NCBI RefSeq assembly: GCF_004784475.1
Contig: NZ_SRRT01000003.1
Coordinates: 1-64,000, forward strand
Source: Streptomyces bauhiniae
GTDB lineage: Bacteria; Actinomycetota; Actinomycetes; Streptomycetales; Streptomycetaceae
DNA length: 64,000 nucleotides
Direction: 5' to 3'
Part shown: positions 1 to 8,866 of the stretch, one piece after another
How the letters are laid out: every line of letters starts with the position of its first letter
Position numbering within the stretch: position 1 is the first letter of the stretch
Program-made: the position numbers and the translations under genes
The notes under the pieces: generated by a model
The model's database searches: none
What the model was told of the DNA's origin: nothing
What the model saw: only the letters and a program-made list of their open reading frames with translations

Positions 1-40
1 GCCAGCGTTCGTCCTGAGCCAGGATCAAACTCTCCGTGAA
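1..40 (-). rRNA. 16S ribosomal RNA, 5' end only (partial)
   Basis: Read on the minus strand, this stretch is the start of a bacterial 16S rRNA, including the universal AGAGTTTGATCCTGGCTCAG segment followed by GACGAACGCTGGC. Only about the first 40 nucleotides are inside the window; the rest of the gene, and presumably 23S and 5S, lie beyond the left edge. The 5' boundary is set by similarity to the usual mature Streptomyces 16S start (TTCACGGAGAG) and may be off by a base or two. Confidence 0.97.
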
Positions 41-530
41 TGTTTTCCCGTAATCGGGACGACACACACGAGAGCGGAACCATCGGAGGAATAGTCCGAT
101 GGTTCACAGCGTCCTCGCTGTGTTTTTTCAAAGGAACCTCGTCCCGGTCGTGATGACCGGTAACGGGGTTATCAACATATCTGGCGTTGACTTTTAGCAC
201 GCTGTTGAGTTCTCAAGGAACGGTCGCTTCCTTTGTACTCACCCTCTCGGGCTTTCCTCCGGGCTTCCCTTCGGTGTTTCCGACTCTATCAGATCCTTTC
301 GGCGTCTGATTCCCAGTCGGAGTGGGATTGCCTTTGGGCTTTTCGGCTTTCGCCGTCCGGCCTTTCGACATTCACTACGTTAGCCGATCTCCGCTGTTAC
401 TCATAATCGAGTCTCGCGGAGTTGAATTCGGACATGCGGGCACGCCGAAATCATCCCCGCCAGGGGAAGTCGTAGGTAGTGGGTGGCCGCTTCCGGCTGC
501 AGGCGAATGCCGTACCCGGTTCAAGCGACT
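41..530 (-). promoter_or_regulatory. Long leader of the rRNA operon
   Basis: There is no gene here. On the minus strand it is the roughly 490-nt transcribed leader of the rRNA operon. An 11-bp inverted repeat at 77-87/95-105 (loop of 7) and a 7-bp one at 105-111/116-122 lie just upstream of the mature 16S end and are likely part of the processing stem or antitermination region. The stretch at about 185-225, with a TTGAGAACTCAACAGCGTGC-type block on the minus strand, resembles the conserved segment preceding many Streptomyces 16S genes. A further -10-like TAGAGT on the minus strand (283-288) may mark a downstream rrn promoter, but its -35 is weak. Confidence 0.8.
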
Positions 531-536
531 CGGGCT

Positions 537-565
537 ACATTACGCACCCGGCGGGGACGAGTCAA
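537..565 (-). promoter_or_regulatory. Strong rrn promoter (-35 and -10)
   Basis: On the minus strand TTGACT (560-565) and TAATGT (537-542) are separated by exactly 17 nt. This is close to the consensus for the housekeeping sigma factor HrdB and fits an upstream promoter of a multi-promoter Streptomyces rrn operon. Transcription would start near 530. The -35 hexamer contains the TGA stop codon of the DNA glycosylase gene on the same strand. Confidence 0.8.
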
Positions 566-1203
566 CGTGACCTGCGTCTCGGGACGTGGGCCCGGTAGGG
601 GCTCACGGTGGGGTCGTCCGCGACCCAGAAGCGCCAGGGGTGGACTCCGCCGTCGCCGGCCACTCCGGTGCGCGGGCCGCTGCGTACCTGCTCGGGCGGG
701 ACCGGCGTGCCCGTGAGGGCGCGGATCGGGGTCTCCCCCGTGGTGCAGGCGTCGGTGCCGTCGAGGGAGCGGTCGACGTCCAGGGCGGTCGCCAGGCGGG
801 CCGGGCCCTTGGCCAGTTCCTTGTCGTTGCGGGCCGAAAGCCGGCGCTCGCGGGTCAGCTCGGCGCCCTCGACGATCTCGCCGGCGCGGAGCAGCACACC
901 GCTCGCGGTGCCCTCGGGGCCGCAGACGAGGTTCATGCAGTGCCACATGCCGTAGGTGAAGTAGACGTACACATGGCCGGGCGGGCCGAACATCACGTCG
1001 TTGCGCGGGGTGCGGCCCCGGTAGGCGTGCGAGCCGGGGTCGTTCGGGCCGTCGTACGCCTCGACCTCGGTGAGGCGGAGGGCTATCGGACCGTCGGGGG
1101 TCGTGCGGATGATGAGGCGGCCGAGGAGGTCGGGGGCGACCTCCAGCACGGGACGGTCGAAGAAGTCCCGTGGCAGTGGCGTACGGTCCGGGGGCGTGAT
1201 CAT
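562..1203 (-). CDS. DNA-3-methyladenine glycosylase (AAG/MPG family)
   Basis: A 213-residue base-excision repair enzyme expected to remove alkylated purines such as 3-methyladenine from DNA. Family hallmarks are visible: an N-terminal [16 protein letters not shown] block, the [20 protein letters not shown] segment carrying the catalytic Glu, then [19 protein letters not shown]. Length matches the bacterial Aag family. The ATG at 1203 is chosen because upstream codons do not look like family sequence; a GGAGG lies very close to it. The gene points towards the rRNA operon, and its TGA lies inside the -35 hexamer of the rrn promoter, so readthrough into the leader is possible. Confidence 0.93.
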   Translation of the reverse strand: MITPPDRTPLPRDFFDRPVLEVAPDLLGRLIIRTTPDGPIALRLTEVEAYDGPNDPGSHAYRGRTPRNDVMFGPPGHVYVYFTYGMWHCMNLVCGPEGTASGVLLRAGEIVEGAELTRERRLSARNDKELAKGPARLATALDVDRSLDGTDACTTGETPIRALTGTPVPPEQVRSGPRTGVAGDGGVHPWRFWVADDPTVSPYRAHVPRRRSR

Positions 1204-1304
1204 GCCCTCCGAGGGTAATGCAGCCGCGTCGTGGTCCCGGCGGAACCGGTCGCGGCCGGCTCGCGTTTGTACGGGTCGAGGGTCCATACGTAAAGGGAGA
1301 GTCA

Positions 1305-2087
1305 ATGGCGTTCAAGAAGCTGCTCGCGAGCCTGGGGGCCGGGGGCGCCTCCGTGGAGACGGTGCTGACCGAGGTCAACGTGGTGCCCGGTGGCGTTGTC
1401 CAGGGTGAGGTCCGGATTCAGGGCGGCTCGGTCAACCAGAACATCGAGGGTCTGTCGGTGGGCCTCCAGGCGCGGGTCGAGGTGGAGAGCGGCGACCAGG
1501 AGTACAAGCAGGACGTCGAGTTCTCCAAGGTGCGGCTCGGCGGTGCCTTCGAGCTGCAGGCCGGGGCGGTGCACGCGGTGCCGTTCGGGCTGGAGATCCC
1601 CTGGGAGACCCCTGTCACGGTGATCGACGGGCAGGAGCTGCGCGGGATGCACATCGGGGTGACGACCGAGCTGCAGATCGCGCGCGCGGTGGACTCCTCC
1701 GACCTGGACCCGATCCGTGTGCACCCGCTGCCGGCGCAGAAGGCGCTGCTGGACGCCTTCATCCAGCTCGGCTTCCGCTTCAAGAACGCCGACATGGAGC
1801 GCGGCCACATCCGGGGCACCCGGCAGCGGCTCCCCTTCTATCAGGAGATCGAGTTCTACCCGCCGGCGCAGTACCGGGGTCTGAACCAGGTCGAGGTCAG
1901 CTTCGTGGCCGACGAGAACGCGATGGACGTCGTGCTGGAGATGGACAAGAAGCCGGGTCTGTTCAGCGAGGGCTCGGACACCTTCCGCTCCTTCCAGGTG
2001 GGCCTGCACGACTTCCACACCACCGACTGGGCCGGTTACCTCAACCAGTGGCTGTCCGAGGTCGGAAGCAAGCGGAACTGGTTCTAG
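1305..2087 (+). CDS. Spo0M family sporulation-control protein
   Basis: A 260-residue soluble protein of the Spo0M (SpoOM) family, which has an arrestin-like double beta-sandwich fold. In Bacillus Spo0M influences sporulation and cell division; the streptomycete role is not well defined. The sequence opens with the family-typical [20 protein letters not shown] and shows regular beta-rich segments with conserved [12 protein letters not shown] and LxxAFxxLGF regions. The ATG at 1305 follows a GGGAGA ribosome site. It is divergent from the glycosylase gene and 42 nt upstream of the PEBP gene, possibly co-transcribed with it. Confidence 0.9.
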   Translation: MAFKKLLASLGAGGASVETVLTEVNVVPGGVVQGEVRIQGGSVNQNIEGLSVGLQARVEVESGDQEYKQDVEFSKVRLGGAFELQAGAVHAVPFGLEIPWETPVTVIDGQELRGMHIGVTTELQIARAVDSSDLDPIRVHPLPAQKALLDAFIQLGFRFKNADMERGHIRGTRQRLPFYQEIEFYPPAQYRGLNQVEVSFVADENAMDVVLEMDKKPGLFSEGSDTFRSFQVGLHDFHTTDWAGYLNQWLSEVGSKRNWF

Positions 2088-2129
2088 GCTCGGAAGTCAC
2101 GAACGGAACGATCAGCAGGAGGTATCGAC

Positions 2130-2669
2130 GTGACCGAGCACAAGCGGCGGCCGCTCCCCCATGACTTCCATCCGCCCGTGCCGTCGTTCACGGTGACGAG
2201 CGCGGACCTCACCGAGGGCGGGACGCTGAAGGACGCCCAGGTGCAGTCGGAGGGGAACACCTCTCCGGAGCTGAGCTGGTCCGGCTTCCCGGCGGAGACC
2301 AAGAGCTTCGCCGTGACCTGCTTCGACCCGGACGCGCCGACCGGCAGCGGTTTCTGGCACTGGGTGGTCTTCGACATCCCGGTCTCGGTGACCGAGCTGC
2401 CGGCGGGCGCGGGCAGCGGTGACTTCGCGGAGCTGCCCAAGGGCGCGGTCCAGGTGCGCAACGACTACGGGGCGCCCGGCTTCGTCGGCGCGGCCCCGCC
2501 GCCCGGCGACGGTCCGCACCGGTATGTCTTCACGGTGTACGCGGTGGACGAGGAGAAGCTGGGGATCGACGCGGACGCCACTCCGGCGGTCGTCGGCTTC
2601 AATCTGCGTTTCCACGCGCTGGCCCGTGCCCAGCTCATCGGGGAGTACGAGGTTCCCGCTCAGGGCTGA
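2130..2669 (+). CDS. YbhB/YbcL family (PEBP-like) protein
   Basis: A 179-residue cytoplasmic protein of the phosphatidylethanolamine-binding / Raf kinase inhibitor-like family. The two ligand-pocket motifs are present: FDPDAPT (about residues 65-71) followed by HWVVFDIP (His77), and the [11 protein letters not shown] block near residue 126. No biochemical role is established for bacterial members; small anionic ligands or kinase modulation have been suggested for the family. The GTG start at 2130 is preceded by GCAGGAGG at good spacing. A strong intrinsic terminator follows the stop codon. Confidence 0.92.
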   Translation: MTEHKRRPLPHDFHPPVPSFTVTSADLTEGGTLKDAQVQSEGNTSPELSWSGFPAETKSFAVTCFDPDAPTGSGFWHWVVFDIPVSVTELPAGAGSGDFAELPKGAVQVRNDYGAPGFVGAAPPPGDGPHRYVFTVYAVDEEKLGIDADATPAVVGFNLRFHALARAQLIGEYEVPAQG

Positions 2670-2686
2670 GTGCCCCTTCGGTGTTT

Positions 2687-2731
2687 GCCCGCCCCTGGTC
2701 TTGGAATTGATCAGGGGCGGGCGCTTTTTAT
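2687..2731 (+). terminator. Intrinsic terminator after the PEBP gene
   Basis: An 11-bp perfect GC-rich inverted repeat (2687-2697 with 2712-2722) is closed by a 14-nt loop and followed by GCTTTTTA. It sits 18 nt after the stop codon and separates the Spo0M/PEBP unit from the HNH gene. Confidence 0.9.
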
Positions 2732-2813
2732 TTCGTTGTCCATCTCGTTGCGTCCGTCCAGAGTTGATCCAGGTCCGCCGGGGGTGCGGACAGGCGCACG
2801 GGAGGTGGGCGGG

Positions 2814-3323
2814 ATGCGTGGCACGTTGGTCCTGAACGCGAGTTTCGAGCCGCTGTCGACGGTGACGGTGAACCGCGCCGTCGTGCTGGTGCTCCAGGAC
2901 AAGGCGGTGGTGGAGCAGGCGCACACCGGGCTGCGGATGCGCGGTACGGCGGTGGACATGCCGGCGCCGAGGGTGATCCGGCTGTGCAGATACGTAAGGG
3001 TGCCGTTCCGAAGACAAGCGCCATGGTCGCGGCGGGGTGTGCTGGTGCGGGACCGGCACCGCTGCGCGTACTGCGGGCGGGCGGCGACCACGGTGGACCA
3101 TGTGGTGCCGCGGGCGCAGGGGGGTGCGGACTCCTGGCTGAACACGGTGGCGTCCTGCGCGGAGGACAATCACCGCAAGGCGGACCGGACGCCGCAGCAG
3201 GCGGGGATGCCGTTGCTGCGGCAGCCGTTCGAGCCGACTCCGGCGGACGCGATGCTGCTGGCGCTGGGCTCGGACGACTTCGCGGCGCTGCCTGAGTGGC
3301 TGGCGCCGCCCGCCGCGGCGTGA
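2814..3323 (+). CDS. HNH endonuclease family protein
   Basis: A 169-residue protein with a C-terminal HNH nuclease fold. A CxxC zinc knuckle (Cys84, Cys87) is followed by the VDHVVPRAQGG motif (Asp95-His96), Asn110, and the HRKADRTP block around His120. The N-terminal 70 residues (LVLNASFEPL onwards) match stand-alone HNH proteins common in actinobacteria and cyanobacteria, whose DNA target is unknown. The ATG at 2814 has GGAGGTGG upstream. No restriction or phage genes surround it, so a housekeeping nuclease role is more likely than a homing one. Confidence 0.9.
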   Translation: MRGTLVLNASFEPLSTVTVNRAVVLVLQDKAVVEQAHTGLRMRGTAVDMPAPRVIRLCRYVRVPFRRQAPWSRRGVLVRDRHRCAYCGRAATTVDHVVPRAQGGADSWLNTVASCAEDNHRKADRTPQQAGMPLLRQPFEPTPADAMLLALGSDDFAALPEWLAPPAAA

Positions 3324-3327
3324 CCGG

Positions 3328-4281
3328 TCAGTCGATCGACGGCTTCTCGCGGCGGTCGGTGCCCGTGCCCTTGTTCTGCTGGGGCACCGCGCCGCCGCCC
3401 CCGCCGAAGTTGCCGAAGTTGCCCATGGCGCCGGAGAGGCCCTTGAGGGCGTCGCCGATCTCGCTGGGGACGATCCAGAGCTTGTTGGCGTCGCCCTCGG
3501 CGATCTTCGGGAGCATCTGGAGGTACTGGTAGGAGAGCAGCTTCTGGTCCGGGTCGCCCGCGTGGATGGCCTCGAAGACGGTGCGTACGGCCTGGGCCTC
3601 GCCCTCGGCGCGGAGGGCGGCGGCCTTGGCCTCACCCTCGGCGCGCAGGATCTGGGACTGCTTCTCGCCCTCGGCGGTGAGGATGGCGGCCTGCCGGGTG
3701 CCCTCGGCGGTGAGGATGGCGGCGCGCTTGTCGCGGTCGGCGCGCATCTGCTTCTCCATCGAGTCCTGGATGGAGGTGGGCGGCTCGATGGCCTTCAGCT
3801 CGACGCGGTTGACGCGGATGCCCCACTTGCCGGTGGCCTCGTCGAGGACGCCGCGCAGGGCCGCGTTGATCTCCTCGCGGGAGGTCAGGGTCCGCTCCAG
3901 GTCCATGCCGCCGATGATGTTGCGCAGCGTGGTGACGGTGAGCTGCTCGATCGCCTGGATGTAGCTGGCGACCTCGTAGGTGGCGGCTCGGGCGTCGGTG
4001 ACCTGGTAGTAGATGACGGTGTCGATGTTGACCACCAGGTTGTCCTGGGTGATCACCGGCTGGGGCGGGAACGGTACGACCTGTTCGCGCAGGTCGATGC
4101 GGTTGCGGATGGTGTCGATGAACGGGACGACGATGTTCAGGCCCGCGTTCAGGGTGCGCGTGTAGCGGCCGAAGCGCTCGACGATGGCGGCGCTGGCCTG
4201 TGGGATGACCTGGATGGTCTTGATCAGGGCGATGAAGACCAACACCACCAGAATGACCAGGACGATGATGACCGGTTCCAT
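3328..4281 (-). CDS. SPFH/band 7 (stomatin-like) membrane protein
   Basis: A 317-residue protein with one N-terminal membrane helix (about residues 4-22), an SPFH domain (about 25-190, with GLNIVVPFIDTIRNRIDLRE), then a long Ala/Glu-rich coiled coil with repeated AEGxxxAxIL units (about 200-265) and a Gly-rich tail. Family members oligomerise into membrane microdomains and scaffold other membrane proteins or proteases. The NfeD-like gene lies directly upstream on the same strand, the classical stomatin/NfeD pairing. Its 3' end abuts the HNH gene's 3' end, with only 4 nt between them. Confidence 0.93.
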   Translation of the reverse strand: MEPVIIVLVILVVLVFIALIKTIQVIPQASAAIVERFGRYTRTLNAGLNIVVPFIDTIRNRIDLREQVVPFPPQPVITQDNLVVNIDTVIYYQVTDARAATYEVASYIQAIEQLTVTTLRNIIGGMDLERTLTSREEINAALRGVLDEATGKWGIRVNRVELKAIEPPTSIQDSMEKQMRADRDKRAAILTAEGTRQAAILTAEGEKQSQILRAEGEAKAAALRAEGEAQAVRTVFEAIHAGDPDQKLLSYQYLQMLPKIAEGDANKLWIVPSEIGDALKGLSGAMGNFGNFGGGGGAVPQQNKGTGTDRREKPSID

Positions 4282-4413
4282 CGTGTTCCCCGTATCCCCT
4301 CTCCGCTTCGGTGCGCGCGGCGGATGTCGTGGCCTGTGAAAGATCTTGCCGGTCGAGTCTGACAGACCGTCCGGCAAGTCGTGTGCTGTTCGGTTCAGTT
4401 GAGTCGTGCGAGG

Positions 4414-4845
4414 TCAGATGACGAGCGCGGTGGCTCCGTCGATGTCGACGACGTCCACCTCCTGGCCGACGTCGTAGGCACGGCCGGTGTCGAGGGCGCG
4501 GGCGGACCAGATCTCCCCGGCGAGCTTGACGCGTCCGCCGGTGCCGTCGACCCGTTCGGTGACGACGGCCTGTCTGCCCTTCAACGCGTCGATGCCGGTG
4601 GGCAGATGGGGGCGCCGGCTGCTGTGGCGGGCCGCGATGGGGCGGACCACCGCGATGAGCGCGACGGAGACGATCACGAAGGCGAGGACCTGGACGACGA
4701 TGCCGAAGCCGAGTCCGGCCGCGCCCGCGGCGACCACGGCTCCGACGGCGAGCATGCCGAACTCGGGCATGGCGGTGACGACGAGCGGAATCCCGAGGGC
4801 CACGGCGACGACGAGCCACCACACCCATGCGTCTATGGCGTTCAC
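4414..4845 (-). CDS. NfeD-like membrane protein
   Basis: A 143-residue protein with three to four hydrophobic helices (about residues 5-65) followed by a small soluble OB-fold domain (about 85-143: GRQAVVTERV...GRVKLAGEIWSARA). This is the short NfeD form that lacks the ClpP-like protease domain. It is encoded upstream of the SPFH gene, its usual partner in membrane-quality or microdomain functions. The start is GTG at 4845; the nearby ATG at 4853 runs into a stop at once. Confidence 0.9.
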   Translation of the reverse strand: MNAIDAWVWWLVVAVALGIPLVVTAMPEFGMLAVGAVVAAGAAGLGFGIVVQVLAFVIVSVALIAVVRPIAARHSSRRPHLPTGIDALKGRQAVVTERVDGTGGRVKLAGEIWSARALDTGRAYDVGQEVDVVDIDGATALVI

Positions 4846-4918
4846 CCGGTCATGGTAGGTCCGGGGGCCGGGCCGCCGACAGGGCGCGGACGGACCGGTG
4901 GTGGCCGAAAGAGGCGGG

Positions 4919-5710
<792 letters not shown>

Positions 5711-5859
5711 GAGCGCGTTGTCTCCCCTTGATCTGCGGCCGGTCCCGGCTGTCGCGTACGCCTGTGGCTGGGTCGCCGCGCCGATGGGCGCAGCCCATAT
5801 GAAATCTACGCCACGAGTGCCCCGCTCCATTCCATCGGTCCGGTCCTTAGGGTGGGGGC

Positions 5860-6642
5860 ATGCTCACGGAACCGCGTTCAGGACGCCTCGCCGCTTGGGG
5901 AAATGCCCTCTTGGCCGGACTTGTCTCGCCGGATGACGCCGTACTGGCCGCTGTCGGTGACGACGCGGTGCACCGGGTGGCCGGGCTGCCGGGTGAGAAC
6001 GGGGTGGTGGGTCTCACGTTGGCGCTGGGCCGGCTGCGGGCGCTCGGGGTGAGCGGGCTGCGGGTGGCGCTGCCCGCGCCGGGGCATCCGCTGGGGCTGA
6101 GCGGTCCGCCGGACTTCAACGCGCGGGCGCTGGCCGCCGGGGAGGCGGTGGTGTGTACGGGGGCCGCCTTCGGGCTGGTGCCGGAGGTCTCCGAGGCGGG
6201 TCCGGCGGGCGATGTGCACGTGGAGGTGGTGTGGCACGTGCTCCCGGTGCGGGAGGCGCCGCCGGCCGACGTGCCCTCGCTCGGCGAGGCGGAGCGGGAG
6301 CTGGCGGAGGCGCTGCGGGAGGCCACCGAGGTGCTGTCCCGGCTGGACGTGGCCGGGTCGGGGCCGGTGGCCGCGGCGGCGATCGACGCGTACCGGGCGC
6401 GCGCCGAGCGGGACGGGGAGGTGCTGGCGCCGGGGTATCCGCCGCGTGCGGCACGGGTGTTGGAGCTGGCGGGGCGGGTGGGGCTGCTGGTCTCGCTGGC
6501 CGGGGAGCGGGGGCACGGCGGGGCGGTGAGCGCCTCGGAGATGGGGGCCCGCGCCGAGGCGCTGCGCCCGGTGGAGCGGACGGCGCGGCGGGCGCGGGTG
6601 GCGGCGTACAACGCGGTGGTGGAGGAGCGGGAGCGGCGCTGA
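5860..6642 (+). CDS. Conserved hypothetical protein of unknown function
   Basis: A 260-residue protein I do not recognise at domain level. It is Ala/Gly/Leu-rich, has no signal peptide or clear membrane helix, and includes a PAPGHPLGLSGPPDFNARAL stretch in the first half and a long charged alpha-helical C-terminal half (about 140-260, many Glu/Arg). Codon usage is normal for the genome, so it is a real gene. The ATG at 5860 follows GGTGGGGG. It is divergent from the ABC ATPase and convergent with the response regulator. Confidence 0.8.
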   Translation: MLTEPRSGRLAAWGNALLAGLVSPDDAVLAAVGDDAVHRVAGLPGENGVVGLTLALGRLRALGVSGLRVALPAPGHPLGLSGPPDFNARALAAGEAVVCTGAAFGLVPEVSEAGPAGDVHVEVVWHVLPVREAPPADVPSLGEAERELAEALREATEVLSRLDVAGSGPVAAAAIDAYRARAERDGEVLAPGYPPRAARVLELAGRVGLLVSLAGERGHGGAVSASEMGARAEALRPVERTARRARVAAYNAVVEERERR

Positions 6643-6651
6643 CGGCCCGGT

Positions 6652-7293
6652 TCAGTCGGTCATGCCGTGCCGTACGGCCCACAGGGCGGCCTGGGTGCGG
6701 TCGGCGAGGTCGAGTTTCATCAGGATGTTGGAGACGTGCGTCTTGACGGTCTTCTCGGAGAGGACCAGGGCGCGGGCTATCTCCCGGTTGGAGCGGCCGT
6801 CGGCGATGAGGCCGAGCACCTCGCGTTCCCGTTCGGTGAGTGAACCGCCCCTGCCCTGGCCCGAGTTGGCCTCTTCCTGGGTGAGGAGGGCGTCGGCGAC
6901 CTCGGGCTGGAGCAGGATGTGCCCGGCGTGCACGGAGCGGATGGCGGCGGCGAGCGCGTCGGGGTCGACGTCCTTGTAGACATACCCGGCGGCGCCCGCG
7001 CGCAGGGCGGGGACGACGGTACGGCGCTCGGTGAAGCTGGTGACGATCAGTACACGGGCGGGGTTGCCCAGCTCGCGGAGTCTGCGCAGGGCGTCGATGC
7101 CGTCGGTGCCCGGCATGAGGACGTCCATCAGGATCACGGCGGGCCGCAGTTCCTCGGCGCGGGCGACCCCCTCGGCGCCGTCGGCGGCCTCGCCGACCAC
7201 CTCGATGTCGTCCTGGACCTCCAGGAAGGTGCGCAGCCCACGGCGGACGACCTGGTGGTCGTCGACGAGCAGCACCCTGATCGGCTCAGCCAC
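6652..7293 (-). CDS. NarL/LuxR-type response regulator
   Basis: A 213-residue regulator with an N-terminal receiver domain (acidic pocket Asp11-Asp12, phosphoacceptor Asp57 in LMDVLMP, conserved Lys in YVYKD) and a C-terminal LuxR helix-turn-helix (about 148-205: LTEREREVLGLIADGRSNRE). The GTG start at 7293 overlaps the last 8 nt of the upstream kinase gene, so the two are translationally coupled and form a cognate pair. Target genes are unknown; the nearest non-operon gene upstream of the pair is the SLT muralytic enzyme. Confidence 0.95.
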   Translation of the reverse strand: MAEPIRVLLVDDHQVVRRGLRTFLEVQDDIEVVGEAADGAEGVARAEELRPAVILMDVLMPGTDGIDALRRLRELGNPARVLIVTSFTERRTVVPALRAGAAGYVYKDVDPDALAAAIRSVHAGHILLQPEVADALLTQEEANSGQGRGGSLTEREREVLGLIADGRSNREIARALVLSEKTVKTHVSNILMKLDLADRTQAALWAVRHGMTD

Positions 7294-8431
7294 CGGGGAC
7301 CTCCATCTCGATCGCGGTGCCCTTGCCGGGCGCCGATTCCACGGTGAGCGTGCCGCCCGCGCCGTCGGCCCGGTCCCGCATGGAGACGAGGCCGAGGTGG
7401 CGGCCGGCCCGGCGGACGGCGGTGGGGTCGAAGCCGTGGCCGTCGTCGGTGACGCGGAGGACGGCTCCCCGGCCGCGTCGTGCCACGTCGACGTGGACGT
7501 TGTCGGCGCCGGAGTGGCGCAGGGCGTTGTGCAGGGCTTCCTGGGCGACGCGCAGCAGGGCCTCCTCCTGGGCGGCGGGCAGGGCGCGCAGGCCGTGGCC
7601 GCTGAAGGTGACGCGGGCGGTGTGGGCGCGGTCGAGGACCTGGATCTGGGTGCGCAGGGTGGCGAGCAGGCCGTCCTCGTCCAGCGCGGCGGGGCGCAAC
7701 TCGACAACGGCGGCGCGCAGTTCGTCGGCGGCTTCGGCGGCGAGGGCGGCGACCTGGTGGAGTTCGTCCTTGGCGCGGGCGGGGTCGCGGTCCACCAGGG
7801 CGGTGGCGGCCTGGGCGGTCAGGCGCAGGGAGAACAGCTTCTGGCTGACGGCGTCGTGGAGTTCGTGGGCGAGGCGGGAGCGTTCCTCGGCGATGGTCAG
7901 CTCGCGGCTGCGTTCGTAGAGGCGGGCGTTGGTGAGGGCGATGGCGGCGTGCTGGGCGAGGATGCCGAGCAAGTCCTCGTCCTCGGCCGTGAAGCCGCAA
8001 CCTCCTTGCGGTCTCGCGCAGTTCTTGTTGGCGAGGAACAGGGCGCCGATGATCTCGTCGCCGTCGCGTACGGGCAGGCCGAGGAAGTCGGCGAGTTCGG
8101 GGTGGGCGTCCGGCCAGCCCTCGAAGCGGGGGTCCTCGCGTACGTCGCCGAGGCGGACCGGGCGGCCCTCGCGGAGCATCGCGGCGAGGATGCCGTGCTG
8201 GCGGGGCAGCGGGCCGATGGCCTTCCACTGGGCGTCGCTGACGCCGTCCACGACGAACTGGGCGAAGCCCCCGTGGTCGTCCGGGACGCCGAGGGCCGCG
8301 TACTGGGCGTCGAGCAGCTCGCGGGCGGAGGCGACGATCGTCTTGAGGACGTCGCGCACCTCCAGATGCCTGCTCATGGCCAGCAGCGCGGCGCTCACGG
8401 CGGCGAGACCGGACCGGGGACCTGGGTGCAT
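7286..8431 (-). CDS. GAF-domain sensor histidine kinase
   Basis: A 381-residue soluble kinase. An N-terminal GAF domain (about 20-170) precedes a HisKA_3 dimerisation domain with ELHDAVSQ (phospho-His probably His192) and an HATPase_c domain with the N-box HNALRHSGA and G-box DDGHGFDP. No transmembrane segment is present, so the signal is cytoplasmic. The GAF domain holds two cysteines seven residues apart (Cys138, Cys145), which could be redox or metal responsive. The 5' start at 8431 (ATG) follows low-complexity sequence. It partners with the overlapping response regulator. Confidence 0.94.
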   Translation of the reverse strand: MHPGPRSGLAAVSAALLAMSRHLEVRDVLKTIVASARELLDAQYAALGVPDDHGGFAQFVVDGVSDAQWKAIGPLPRQHGILAAMLREGRPVRLGDVREDPRFEGWPDAHPELADFLGLPVRDGDEIIGALFLANKNCARPQGGCGFTAEDEDLLGILAQHAAIALTNARLYERSRELTIAEERSRLAHELHDAVSQKLFSLRLTAQAATALVDRDPARAKDELHQVAALAAEAADELRAAVVELRPAALDEDGLLATLRTQIQVLDRAHTARVTFSGHGLRALPAAQEEALLRVAQEALHNALRHSGADNVHVDVARRGRGAVLRVTDDGHGFDPTAVRRAGRHLGLVSMRDRADGAGGTLTVESAPGKGTAIEMEVPGG

Positions 8432-8866
8432 GCCCTCACGGTACCGGCGTGGCGCCAGGAGGCCGCACGAGGAGGTACAACGCGCGCGCGGGCGGGCGGG
8501 CACGCACAGACATCAGGGTGTCCGGGGAGTTTGCTAACGCAGAGAAGCGCTTGATGACCCCCGCGTGACATCCGGCCCGTACCGGTGTGAGCCCGCGCAT
8601 AGGGCGCACATCACTTACGAACGGACATAGGAGACAGAGCACCCCTAGATGAACGGGGCGGATGGGCTGATCTGTCCTGTTTTACGTAGACCTGATCCAC
8701 TACCCGGCTTCGTACGTCACATCATTGCCAGGGCATTTTGCGGCCGCTAAGAATTGCTCATGTCGCTCAGCGCCGCGGTTCACCCCGCGGCGTTCGTGCT
8801 GGAGGAACCGATTTCCCCGGCGGACGCGAGAGCGACCTCCGCGCTAACGAAGAGGTCCATCAAGCC
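8432..8866 (+). promoter_or_regulatory. Intergenic region with a structured leader for the SLT-domain gene
   Basis: A 435-nt gap between divergent kinase and SLT genes. The part next to the SLT gene has visible RNA folding potential: a perfect 7-bp long-range pairing GTCGCTC (8762-8768) with GAGCGAC (8830-8836) encloses an 8-bp hairpin (8771-8778 with 8785-8792) and a short GGAA/TTCC hairpin. In Streptomyces several muralytic genes carry a cyclic-di-AMP (ydaO-type) riboswitch in this position, but I do not see its conserved blocks, so the class of this leader is open. Confidence 0.5.

Noticed and set aside
2814..3323. Homing endonuclease or restriction system
   Set aside because: The HNH protein belongs to a stand-alone housekeeping-type family and no methylase, intron or intein is nearby.
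8571..8866. Cyclic-di-AMP (ydaO) riboswitch
   Set aside because: Expected from the gene type, but the GGGGTGAA and CCGACAGCTAACC blocks are not present on the plus strand; only a short GCTAAC is seen. Kept as an unclassified leader instead.
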